A DNA stretch of 64,000 bases from Ciborinia camelliae (taxonomy: Eukaryota; Ascomycota; Leotiomycetes; Helotiales; Sclerotiniaceae). The stretch covers positions 626,417 to 690,416 of the forward strand of contig JANPYM010000015.1 in NCBI GenBank assembly GCA_025890175.1, written 5' to 3'. Below, in pieces: positions 1 through 12,079 of this stretch (its first letter is position 1; every line of letters begins with the position of its first letter). The notes under the pieces are model-generated. The model was not told where the DNA came from and ran no database searches. It worked only from the letters and a program-made list of their open reading frames with translations. The translations under genes and the position numbers were made by a program.

Positions 1-689
1 TTTTAATTAAATTTTAAAATAATAATTAAAATAAATATATTAAAATTTATTTTAAAATATATATTTTTTTAATTATTTAAAAAAAAAATTTAATTTAAAA
101 AAATTATTATAATAATATTTTGTAATATTTTATTTTAAAAAATTAAATTTTGTAAAATAATATTATATAATTTATAATTAAAAATTATTGGTAATATATA
201 TTGCGTTTTGTAAGTAATAATATTATATTATAAATAATTGTTATATTATTATTATAAAAATAGATTATAATAATTTTTAATATTTTATAATTAAAAAAAA
301 ATTAAATAATAAATAAATCAAATAAATCAAAATATTTATTGTATATAATTTTAAAATTAAATATAAAATCAAAAAATCAAATTTAATAAATAAATTATTA
401 AAACAATTAAATTATTTTAATAATTTAAAAAATAATAATAAAATATTTTTAATATTAAAAATAAATTAAAAAATATAATAATTTTAATTAAAATATATTA
501 TTATTTAAATATAAAATAACTATTTTTATAAAATATTATAAATTTTTTTTTAAAAAAAAAAAATTATTAATAAAAATTAATTATAAATAATTAATATTTT
601 ATTAAATAATTAATATTATAATTAAAAACAAAATAATATTAAATATTATATCAAAATTTATAAAAAATATTTTATTATAATTATAAAAA

Positions 690-1990
690 TATAATAAATT
701 TATAAAAAATAGAGAGTATATTAAATAAAAATAAAAATTTGTTGAAGATATTTTATTATAATAAATGAATATTGAAAAAATAATTATTTATAATAGGGTT
801 ATTTTTGTATTATTAGATTTTATTATAAAAATAAAAATTTTAAAAATTTATTATAATAATTTAATAAAAAAATATTAGGATATAAAAAAAATATTAGAAA
901 TATTAAAAAAAAAATATTTTTGGTAAAGTATAAAAAAAGATATTAAGAAATATATTAAGATTTATATAATATATTAATATTTAATAATAAAATATTATTA
1001 ATTATATAATGAATTAAAAATATTTTTTTTTTTTTATAAAATTTTGAAAAAAGATAATTATAAATTTTATTATAAATTTATTTTTTTCAAAAATTAAAAA
1101 ATATATTTATAATATAATTTTTATGATAATTAATAAATTTATAAAATTAATAAAATATATATTTATTATTAAAATTATTAATTTATTTAAATTAATAAAA
1201 ATATTATTTGTATATATATTTAAAAATTTTAATGTGTTGGAAGATATTATTTTAAATAAAAAATTGTAATTTGTAAGTTATTTTTGGGGAAATTTAATAT
1301 TTTATTTTTATGTTTATTAAAAATTATTAATAATATTTTATTTTTAGATTAATGGGTAGATTAAGTAATAGAATCAAAATTTTATATATTATATTATATA
1401 TTATTCAAATTAAAGGTAGGATAATTGGGTGTTATTATTATTTTTAATAAAATTTATATATAATATTAGTTAATATAATGTAATAAAAAATTTTTTATTT
1501 AAAATAATATATAATTTTTAATTTATATTTAATTATATTAATAAAAATATTAATGTAAAGGGGAAAACGTTAATGGTTTATAAAAAAATTAAAATTTTAA
1601 TAAAAAAATAAAAAAAATTTAAGGAATTTTAATAAAAAATAATTATAAAAAAAATTTAAAAAAATATTTTAATAGGATATTAATGATTTAATATTAATAA
1701 TTCGATAATGTTTAATATGAAAAATATTAAATAATTAAAATTTAAAAAAAAATTCTTAAAATAATTTATAGGGTTATTTATAATTATTAATATTATTTTA
1801 AATAAATAATTATATAAATTAAAATTATTTTTTATTTATAAAATATATAATATATTTTATATTTTTTTATTGGAATTATAATATAAAAAAAAGGATATTA
1901 TTAATTTATTGTTATTTAAAAAAATAAAAAATAAACTAAAATATAAAATAAAAAAAATTTTAATATATTAAAAAAAAAAAAAAATATATA
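690..1990 (+). mobile_element. RIP-decayed Ty3/gypsy integrase fossil
   Basis: Read in the frame of position 1231, the A/T-rich DNA still spells an integrase skeleton with stops at former glutamine codons. 1231-1245 reads NVLED, then L*FVSYFWGNL, then NG*IK**NQ at about 1353-1380, then R*DNWVLLLF at about 1411-1440, and IFLLEL at 1861-1878, all in one frame over more than 600 bp. These match the order of the catalytic core (fungal gypsy integrases usually carry NGQTE and QDNWV-like blocks) and the FHVSLLEL-type segment after the GPF/Y module. A remnant of the FWWP-type zinc-finger tail lies near 918-945 in another frame. Ends, LTRs and upstream pol are not recognisable. The family call is from motif order, not from a search. 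Confidence 0.75.
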
Positions 1991-2132
1991 TAATATTTAG
2001 TTTAATAAAAAAATTATATTTTATTAAAAAATATGTAAAAATTAAAAAAAAATCTTTAAAATTTGAATATAATTTTAAATAATTATTTTAATAAAAAAAT
2101 ATTATTAATATAATATTAATAAAAAATAAATA

Positions 2133-2325
2133 AAATATTATAAATAAAAATAATTTTAAATAATTTATATATTATTATAAAAATATTATAAATAAAAATA
2201 ATTTTAAATAATTTATATATTATTATAAAAATATTATAAATAAAAATAATTTTAAATAATTTATATATTATTATAAAAATATTATAAATTAAAATAATTA
2301 TAAAAATTTATATATTATTATAAAA
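2133..2325. repeat. 48-bp tandem repeat, about 4 copies, in AT block
   Basis: A unit starting AAATATTATAAATAAAAATA recurs at 2133, 2181, 2229 and 2277, exactly 48 bp apart. The first three copies are nearly identical and the fourth has diverged. It lies inside the RIP-like block, just left of the solo LTR. Confidence 0.85.
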
Positions 2326-2632
2326 TCTAATAATTAGAAATCAGAGATTATTAATTAATTAATAATAAAATTATATTTATAAAAAAAAAAAGTATAAAAA
2401 AAAAAATTTATTTATTTTTATTATTAAATTATTAAAAGATTTTATATTTTTTTTATTATTATTTAATAATTTTGAATAAAAAAAAATTATTTTTATTAAT
2501 AATATTTAAATTATTATTAAAAAAAAATTTTAAAAATTAATAAAATAAATTATATATATATTAATTTTTTTTAATAATATATTATTAAAATTTATAGAAA
2601 ATATAAAATTCAAATAAAAAATCATTATTAAT

Positions 2633-2808
2633 TGTTGAAAAGGTTGATCACGTGAAGGTGCAAGTTGTGTGATGTTATTTGAAATTACTATAGAACTAAG
2701 GTTGAACCTTGTATGCTATTTAAGCTTAAGATAGGGCGCTAGACCGTATTAGGCCTACGGGCCGCTTCGCGGTCCGTACGGCTCATACGGCCCTGGCTAC
2801 TCTCAACA
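2633..2808. mobile_element. Solo LTR (176 bp) with TTAAT target duplication
   Basis: A GC-normal island in A/T DNA begins TGTTGA and ends TCAACA, a 6-bp terminal inverted repeat with canonical TG...CA ends. It is flanked by TTAAT at 2628-2632 and 2809-2813. It carries a CCGCTTCGCGG hairpin near its 3' end. There is no internal coding region, so it is a solo LTR. Its base composition shows no RIP decay, so it either inserted after RIP of the surroundings or was too short to be recognised. Orientation is not determined. Confidence 0.85.
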
Positions 2809-5433
2809 TTAATTAATAATAAAGAATAAATGTTTAATAATAAGCTTTTATTAAAAAATAAAACAAAATTAAAAAATTAAAGTTTTAAAAGAAAATAATT
2901 AATTTTTAATATATATTAAAAATTAATTATTTATTAAATAATAATATTTTTATTTATATTTATATTTGTATTATTAAAAAAATCAAAATTAAAAAATAAA
3001 AAAAAATTGAAAATAACATTTTAAAAAAATTTGTAGATTTTATATTTTAAAAAAAAAAAAATATGTATTAATCGTTTAATATTCAAAAAATTATAAGAAA
3101 TTAAAATAAAATAAATAATTTGAAAGTTAAAAAACTTTAAAAATAGTTAAGAAGGTTTAGAAGATTTAATTTTTAAAAATTTCGGTTCAAAAAAATCGTT
3201 TTTTTGTTAATTTTTATTAAAAAATAGTTTAAAATTTAATTTTTTAAAAATTTGAATTTTTTTCAAAAAATAAAAAAAAACGTTTTAAATAAAAATATTA
3301 TTTTTTGGGGTAATCTTTTTTTTTTTTTTATAAAAACAAAAAAAATAAAAAAAATAATTGAAATAAAGATTTTTGCCTTTTTTTTTAATAAATCTTTATT
3401 ATCTAAATTAAAATTTAATGTATTTTCGATTTTTATATTTTCGATTTTTTTAATTAAAAATGAAAAATATATTTATATATATTAATTAATAATTAATAAA
3501 TAAATAAAAAGTAATTTATAAAATATTAATAAATATTTAATAAATTTATTAAAATTATATTTATATTAAAAAAAATAAATATTATAGTTATAATAATTTT
3601 TTTAATATTATAAAATTTGTATATTAAACCAATATATTTCATTTTGCAAATTATAATAAAAATAATTAAAATATATTTTTTTTGATAAAAAATGAAACAA
3701 TTTTATATTTTTTATTTTTTAATAAAATTTAGTTTTATATTATTATATTTTTATTAATAATAAAATAATTGATTAATATTGAAATAGAATTATTTGGATA
3801 ATAAATTATAAGATTTTTTTTTATGGGTACATTTATTATATAATAATAAAAGGTTATTAAAAAACAAATATTTTTAATTTATAATATTATTTTTTTTTAA
3901 TATTTTTTTAATTTTATAAAAATTAATTAATTTTATATAATAAAGATAAATGGATTTAATAAAAATTATAAAAATATCTATAAAACGTTAAATAATTGTT
4001 ATAAAGAAAACGGAAAAAATTATAATATTAATAAAAAATTAATTAAAAAAAAAGTATAAAAAGATATAAGAAATAATATTAATAAAAATTAAGAATTTAA
4101 ATTTTGAATTATAAAAATAAAAGGGATATAAATATTTTTGATAATAAAAAATATAAAATTTAATTACTCAATAAAAAAATTAATAAAATTTTTGTTTTTT
4201 TATATTAAAAAAAGAATTTTAGATATAAAAACTTTAAAAATAAAATTATTAAAATAATCTTTAATATTTAATTAATATTCGCCAAATAATTGCAAAATTT
4301 TTAATAAATCAAAAAAAATAGAATAATACAAATATATAATATTAAAATATATTTTATTTAAAATCAATATTTTATTAATAATATAAACCCTAAACTAATA
4401 AAAATAAATTATTATTTAAAAATTATTATTTATATAAAAAAATAATTATAAAAATATAAATCGAAAAAATGCTTTAATATATATAAATAATAAATTTTAA
4501 TAAATAAAATTTTTTAAATAAAATACTTTAAAAAAAAAGATTTTATTATAAATCTAAAAATAATAAAAACAAAAAAAATATTTGGGATATAAAATTTAGG
4601 TTTAAAGCCAATATACCGGCAATCGCCAACATTTAATATTAATTAATAACGAATTTTTAATATAATATTTAATTTATAAAATATTAATATATACAAAACA
4701 AATTTATATAATTAAACAAAAAAAACTTTAAAAATCTGTAAAATTTTATATTAAGCAAAACATCATTATTTAAACAACGATTAACAATGTACCACCAATT
4801 ATTTAAAAAATAATAAGAATTTTATTTAAAAAGTAATAAAAAATCTTGAAGCCATTATTGATCTAATTGATTCCTTACATTTTCTATTTTAACAAAAAGG
4901 CTTAATCAAAAAATCTATATGGAATTTCAATTTTGAAATAGAAAATCGAAGTGAAATAATAAAATTTGTAGATTTTGAAATATTTAGCTTGAACTGTATA
5001 TACGTAATAAATATATAAAAAATAGATCAGTTTTTAACGGGTAATATTACATCAAAAAATATATATTCAAATCGAACCTGAATTTTTAAATATTTTTCAA
5101 TTTTATAAAAAACGTTCTGTTAAAAAGTATATATTCGAATCGAACCTAAACTTCTGAATAATTTTCCGAGTAACATTATAGAAAACATTTTTTTTAACAT
5201 TCAATCTAAATCGTTTATACATAAATATTAATAATACCTTGTAATAATTAAAATCAAATCTTTTTTAAACAAACTTTATTAATTTGTAAAATTCAAAATT
5301 AGAATAAGCTTATATTCAAAAAAATAAATATTAACTAATTAATATCGATTCATATTAGGGGATATAAATATATATATTTATATGTGGAAATAAGATGATT
5401 AATAATAATATGATATAAAATCCTATATTGTAT

Positions 5434-5543
5434 TGTTGACGTTTTAGCTAAGAGGGTGTAAATGGAAGTGAACTATATAGATGTGGTAGGCACTAGTGGC
5501 CTAATGCCTAATCACATGCTATATTCACTTATTTGTTCCAACA
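5434..5543. mobile_element. Short LTR-like island (110 bp)
   Basis: A second GC-normal island in the AT block begins TGTTGACG and ends TTCCAACA, with 5-bp terminal inverted repeats TGTTG/CAACA. A clean target duplication is not seen: TGTAT precedes it and ATATT follows. An ATATT also lies at 5425-5429, which would shift the left end to 5430. It could be one LTR of a RIP-destroyed element. Confidence 0.5.
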
Positions 5544-8500
5544 ATATTATTATAACTTTGAAACAAATTATAATTCTTAATTAAAAATAATAAAATTAAA
5601 TAATTTATATAATTTGAAAATATATTAAATAATTAATTTAATTATTTTCTCAATAAATATTCCTTTATTATCTACAAAATAAAATATAAAATATTATTTT
5701 TTAATTATTTAATTAATTACAATTAATATTATATTAAAGTTAAAATTTAATAATAATTTAATAACAAAATTTATAAATATATCCTATTATAATTAAATAA
5801 AAATTAAAAATAAATAAAATATATTTTAATAAATTTATTATAAATATTTAATTTTTTAATAAATATAATAATTACATATATATTATAAAATATTTTTGTT
5901 TATATAAAACCAATAATATTATTTTTTCAAAATTATTAAAATTTTGATATTATCGAGATAATTAATAATTAATTAATTATAAATTTTAATAATAATTTTT
6001 ATTTATTAATTTCCGAATTTTGGAATTTAAACTTTATATTTATAATAAAATAATTTATTATTTAAAATAAAACAAAATATTAAAAAGATTTTTTTACTTT
6101 GTTAAATATTGTTTTTTATTATTATTATAATCTGTTTACAAAATTTATTATTATATTATATGTTTAATATTGTAAAATAAAGGTTAAGGTTTATTTTATT
6201 ATAAAATAAGTTGGGAATATTTATAATATAAATCTCAAATTAAATATTTAAATAAATTTGATTATAATTTAAAACAATTTATTATTAATATTAAATTTTA
6301 TTATTTGTTTTATTATATAAAAAATTTTAAATTTGTTGGTTTAAAGTATTAGCTTTGTTATTGTTTTTATTTGATTAATATATTACCTAAAAATTATAAT
6401 TAATAAAAAATATAATTTATTAAATTTATTACCTAATAAATTTTTTTATAATTATATAATATTAAAATATTTTATAATTAATAAATATATTTATTAAAAT
6501 TTTAGTTTTTTAAATATTGGTTTTTTATTTTTTAAAATAATAAATAATAATAAATAATTTTTTATTATAAATTTTGTAATTATATTTAATTAATATCATT
6601 TTTTTAGAAAAATAAGTAATAGAATATAATCGCTTATTATTTTCAATTTGGAAAAGAGTATTTTCAATAATATAATTAAAAATATTATATTTAACAAATA
6701 TTTTCTTATTTTGATTAAAATATATTAAAATAAAAATATAAATAACGATATTTTTTAATATTAAAAATGTTTTTTTATAATTAAGAATTTAATTAAAATC
6801 AAATGTTTTATTAATTTTAATTTATAAATTAATTAATAATTTATAAATTTAAAAATATTTATTAATAAATTATTTATAAAAATTTATAAAATTTATAAAG
6901 CAAAAAATATTCTTTATATTTTTAAAATGTTTTTAATTAAAAATGATTTAAATTTTTATAAAATTTATTTTGATATTATTAATTAATAAAATTAAAATTA
7001 AAAATTTAATTTTTTAAATAAAGAATTTGTATTTTTTATTATTAATCTATAAATTAGTTTTTTTAAAAATATTAAATATTTAATATATATAATTAATATA
7101 TTTATTATAATTTTTATTATAAATCAAAATATTGTTTATATAAATAAATATAAAAATTTTTAAAAATTTTTAAAATATATTATTAATATAATATTAAAAT
7201 ATAATTAATTTATTATATAATTCAAATAATATAATCTTATAATAAAATAATTCGAATTTTATATAAAATATAATTAAATTTATATTTTTTTTAATTTTTA
7301 TTTAAATTTAATTAAAAGTATAATAAATATTAAATTTAATTATAAATTTTGATTTAATTATTTAAATTAAAATTTTATTAATTAAAAATAAAAAATAAAT
7401 GTTTTTTTTAATAATAAAATTAAATTTATAATAATTAATATAAAATTATAGTTTATTTTTAAATTTTTAAATAAATAAAATTAAAAATATAAAAATTATT
7501 TTATTAAATTTAATAAAATCTTTTTTAAAATTATTATTAATATATTTTTTAATAAAATTTAATTTTTTATTAAATATTTAAAATAATAATATATAATTGA
7601 ATATATTAAATTTATCAAATTTAATATAATAATTAAAATTGTTATAAAAAAGAAATTTATTTATTTTACTTTTTTTAAATATATTTAAATAATTATAATA
7701 ATTAAATAAAATTTTTTTGTATAAAATTTTTTTATTATTTTGTTTAATCTTTATATTTTATTATTAATATTTTTTATTTATAATATTTATTATAAAAATA
7801 ATAAAAATCTAAATATTTTTTTATTTTAAAATTATTAAAAAATAAATAATATTGATTATATTAATATATAATAAGATTAGGTTTGTGGAGATAAAAACTA
7901 AATTATTATTAAATATATTATATTATTAGTTTTTAAGGATATATTTTTTATTTTTGTATTCTTTATTAAAAATATAGGCCTTAATTGGTTTTTCGAAAAT
8001 TTGATTCTTAATATATTGAAATATAAATAAAATTCTAATTTGAAAAATATAATTTTTGTTTTTATATAAATTATAATTTTGTATTATTATATTTATTTAT
8101 TTTTTATTAATATTTAATGAAGTATATTTATAATATAAAATATTATAATATTAATATAATTATATATTTAAATTTAAATAAATATTTTTTTATAATTAAT
8201 TATAATTTTGAAGATTTTACTATTAAAACCTTTTATTTTGTGTAATCAAAATAAAAATATAAATTTGATTTATTTTGTTTTACAAATAAATATAATAATA
8301 ATTTTATTAATAAAGTTTTTATTAAAATAATATATATCAAAAAAAATTGATATTAATATTTTTATTTTTTCAAATAATTTGTTAATAAATTTTATTATTT
8401 TATTTGTAAATATAAATTTAATGGATATAAAATTGTAATTAATTAATATAAATTAATAAAATTATAATTTCAAAAAAAATTTGGAATTGGATTATGATTG

Positions 8501-10052
8501 TGTTATAATCTTTAATATATTTGAGTTAAAAGTTATTTTTTTTTTTATTATAATGTAATTTTATTTAATTTAAATATATTCTTTTTTATAAAATAATTTT
8601 TAATAAAATGATTAATTTTTTTATAAATAAAATAAATATTTTTTATTTACAATTTTATTTATTTAGATATAAAAATTTTAATTTCTTTTTCTAAATTTTA
8701 AATAATGGGGTTAAAAATTTTTTTTTTTTTTTAATCTTCTTTTTATATTTTAATTTATATTTTTTAATTATATTTAATTATTTAATATTTATAATTATTA
8801 TATTAATTTTATATTCTAAATTTTAAATTATTATATATTTATATAAAAAAATTATAATTTGTTTTATATTTTTATTAATTTTATATTAAAAATTATTAAT
8901 TATAATTTTTTTAATAAATTTAAATTTAATAAAAAATTATTAAAATTTTTTTTAAAATTAAACAAATAATTATTTGTTCTAAAATAATTTATAATATTTA
9001 ATTTAAATTGTTTTAATTTTATTATTATTCTTATAAATTTATATAAAGATTTTAAATATTTTTTTTGTTAATATAAAAAAATTTAAACTATTAATTTTAA
9101 ATCAAAATATAAAATAAATAATAATTTTATTATTAATTTATAATAATATATATATTATATAATTAATTAATATATAAAAATTATTTATATTTAGTTTCTA
9201 AATTATTTAAAATTATTAAAATTTGTATTAAAAAGTTTGTTATCCATTTTTATTAATTTCAAATTTGATTAAATTAAAAAAGATTTATATTAATCAATAA
9301 GAATAAAAATTAATTATAATTATAATAATTATTTTTTTTATATTTTTTTTAAATCATTAAATAATAATAATAAAATTAACAATTTTTTATTAATATATTT
9401 TTTAAATAATAATAAACTTATTAATCTTTATATTAAAATTAAAAATCTATATATTTTAGTTGAGAATAATTAAGATTTTGTTTTTTATAGTATTATTAAA
9501 ATTGATAATAAAATTATTAATAATTTTGAACTTTTTTTTTAACTTAAAGATTAATGTTTTTTAATTATTATAAAATAAAATAAGTTTATTATAAATTATT
9601 ATAATATTATTATATTTATAAAATATATTATTTATCTAAACAAATACAAAAATTAATTATTTTAAATTAAAATTCTTTAATTTTTTAATCTTTTTAAATT
9701 TTTTTAATTAAAAAATAATATTAAATTTGTTTTTCTTTAAAAAAAAATTATATTAAATATAAACCTTATTATTATTAATAATATTATTAAATAATAATAA
9801 AATTATAATAAAATTAGGATTATATTTAAATAATAATATAATATTTTTTATTAATAAATTATAATTATTTTATATTAAAAAAAAGGTTTTTAATAATTAA
9901 AAAGAATATATTTAATTAATTATTATTTTATTAAAAAAATATATTATTTAAAAAAATAATTTAATTTCAAAATAATTATAAACAAAAATAAATAAAAAAA
10001 TTATTTTGCCATTAATAAAACAAATTTTTTATATTAATTTAAAAATAAACAT

Positions 10053-10253
10053 AAAGTTTATTACAATTTATTTAAAAATAAATATAAATAAATATTTAAC
10101 TAATAATATATAAATATAATTAATACCCTAATAAATATTTTACTATATAAAATTTATTATAATTTATTTAAAAATAAATATAAATAAATACTCAATTAAT
10201 AATTATATATTTTAATAAATATTTTGTAATATAAAATTTATTATTATTTAATA
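10053..10253. repeat. Degenerate tandem repeat (about 96 and 84 bp units)
   Basis: The core TTTATTTAAAAATAAATATA with shared flanks occurs in two units starting near 10053 and 10149, and a third partial unit starts near 10233. A related short duplication, CATAAAAAC(T/C)TTATTATAATA, follows at about 10329 and 10380. These look like RIP-decayed satellite or element ends. Confidence 0.55.
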
Positions 10254-10766
10254 ATCTAAATAATTTGTTTATATTAAAATTTTAATTTGTAAAATCGTTA
10301 TTATTACAAATTATTGTAAATCCGTACTTCATAAAAACTTTATTATAATACCCCAAAATTATTTCGTTTTTTAATATACCATAAAAACCTTATTATAATA
10401 TTCCCAAATTGTTTTATATAATCGTAAAATTGATATTATTATAATTTATTACAAATCTATATTTCTTTAATTAAAAAACCAAATATTTATAAATACCTAA
10501 ATAATTATTAAAAAGTATTTTTAAAAATATAAATTTTAAAATATAAAGTTATTTTATAGATTTTTTATATTTTTTATAAAAATATAAAATAAAATAAATA
10601 TAATTCTTATATTATATATATTATATAAAATTATAAAAATAAAATTATAAATATATAATCTAATAAAAAAACTATATTAAAAAGAAAAGAATTCTTTTAA
10701 AAAAAACATTATTTAATATAAATATTGATTATATAATTATAGTGATTATATGATCAATCACGTGAC

Positions 10767-10799
10767 TGTCATTCACTAGGCAGGGGCCTTGGCGTAACA
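10767..10799. mobile_element. LTR 3'-end remnant
   Basis: TGTCATTCACTAGGC here is shared with the 3' part of the 117-bp element at 60202-60318, and this copy ends GTAACA where that one ends CATGACA. Everything to its left has decayed to A/T, so it may be the surviving edge of a RIP-mutated LTR at the border of the AT block. Confidence 0.45.
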
Positions 10800-10860
10800 A
10801 TAATCCCTATACGATTAATATATATACTATGTATATTATTAGTAATAATATAACAACTGT

Positions 10861-11054
10861 TGCTACGGTAGATTTAGATGAGTGCCTGAGATCTCAGGCG
10901 TAGCCTGAGATATTAGGCATCTCTCCTCGCTAGATCGTACAGCCGTACGGCTGTACTATCTATCTTACGCATATAAAGGGCTTCGCCCTTTATAGGTGTA
11001 AGGGCTCTTCAGCAATATACTACATTTCAACCTCGATGCTTTAGCATCGTGACA
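10861..11054. mobile_element. Solo LTR, hairpin family, copy 1 (194 bp), TSD ACTGT
   Basis: The element begins TGCTACGGTAG and ends GCATCGTGACA, with ACTGT at 10856-10860 and 11055-11059. It shares nearly all of its sequence with 62234-62408. Successive inverted repeats make up most of it: GCCTGAGATCTCAGGC, the perfect 20-bp palindrome GTACAGCCGTACGGCTGTAC (10937-10956), a TATAAAGGGC/GCCCTTTATA hairpin (10972-10994) and CGATGCT/AGCATCG. Compared with copy 2 it has an extra GCCTGAG-type repeat. Confidence 0.9.
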
Positions 11055-12079
11055 ACTGTATTGATTATTTTTTAAATTCCCCCTTGTACTGAATTCTACA
11101 GTATCTGAGAGACCTTACTAGTTAGTAACCGAAAGGTATAAGTAAGGTTTAGAGAAAACTTTAAAATTCCAAGGTTCTTTCTTTATATTGATAAGGTTAG
11201 CGATGGGGCGGAAGGGGGGATAAGGACGGAACGCTTAGAGTACCTACTGTAGAGGTGAGAGGTGAGAGATTTGATGTATGACATCAATAGGTAATCTAAG
11301 ATGAAAATACTAGTTATTAGTATCCATATACCTACTTTGTATGTACATATATCTTACATTCAAATGCAATATTCGTTAAGGCAAACTCCAAACGAACAAT
11401 CTTAGCGATATCATTATACAGTATGGTATGCAAGTACCAGGTTCTCGAAGCTAGAAATGATTTTCAGGTGCCCTGGGCCATTGGTACTAGGTAGCTATTG
11501 CACCAATGAGTCGGGTATATATGCATGTAGGCTTGCTTATCAGTACCACATATGGTGCTTATCCCAATACCCTTCCCCGAATCCCCGCTTCCATATCTAT
11601 CGCATCCATATTTCGTATCTGTGGCTTGGAAATTGGGCGATATGATTATTGATCTGATTTGAGAGGTTTGAGAGATGCGAGATGTGGTTGATAGGTACCT
11701 ATTAGATATCGGATAGCTATTCTGAGAGATGCTGAGATACACATTACTTATTAGGCTAAGCAGGCTAAGTGCGTGGAGGTGAGCAGGGGAGGGGGAGGGA
11801 GGGAGTGGAAATCTTATAAGGAGTCCAGACTCCACTGGACCGGACTGGTAATGCGCGGTAGATGTAGAGTAAGGTAATACGAAAGAAAGAATACAAGTAC
11901 ACATACCGGCTTAGAACAAACCTCTCTTTCCAGTTATTCATTGCGATTTTGTTCCCCTTCTTCCTCAACGTCCGAGGCTGCGCTTTAGGGGAAGAGATAT
12001 ATATATATAACTACCTATACCTATACGAAACCTAGGTATTGATATAAGAAAGTAGGAAAAGCGATAAAAGACATCAATC
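11055..12079. other. Spacer upstream of the permease
   Basis: No convincing gene is seen; frames of up to 146 codons here have low-complexity, non-conserved-looking content. HGATAR-type sites (TGATAAG at 11189-11195, CGATAA at 12062-12067) could serve GATA nitrogen regulators of the permease, but such sites are common by chance. Confidence 0.5.

Larger units (their letters stand above)
1..10740. repeat. AT-rich, RIP-like degenerate block
   Basis: The block is almost pure A/T (positions 1-121 contain no G or C) and has no believable gene; the few open frames in it are low-complexity runs of K, N, I, F and Y. Stop codons sit where CAA or CAG would be expected in the retroelement at 690-1990, which is the C-to-T signature of repeat-induced point mutation in ascomycetes. 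Residual bases are strand-biased: about three C against about fifty G on the + strand in 661-1440, while C exceeds G around 4250-5530. The right border is sharp, near 10740. Nothing was decoded in 2809-10740 beyond the repeats and LTR pieces listed separately. It probably continues left of the window. Confidence 0.85.

Noticed and set aside
3252..3485. 77-codon frame in the AT block
   Set aside because: It has a TTG start and is composed of K, N, I and F only; it is a by-product of A/T-only sequence.
1..10740. Mitochondrial DNA insertion or centromere as the source of the A/T block
   Set aside because: The integrase fossil with Gln-to-stop changes fits RIP of retroelements. No mitochondrial gene is recognisable, and centromere identity cannot be judged from sequence.
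11457..11904. Overlapping 62- and 146-codon frames upstream of the permease
   Set aside because: They are serine/leucine-rich, carry no motif, lie on opposite strands and have no splice-supported extension.
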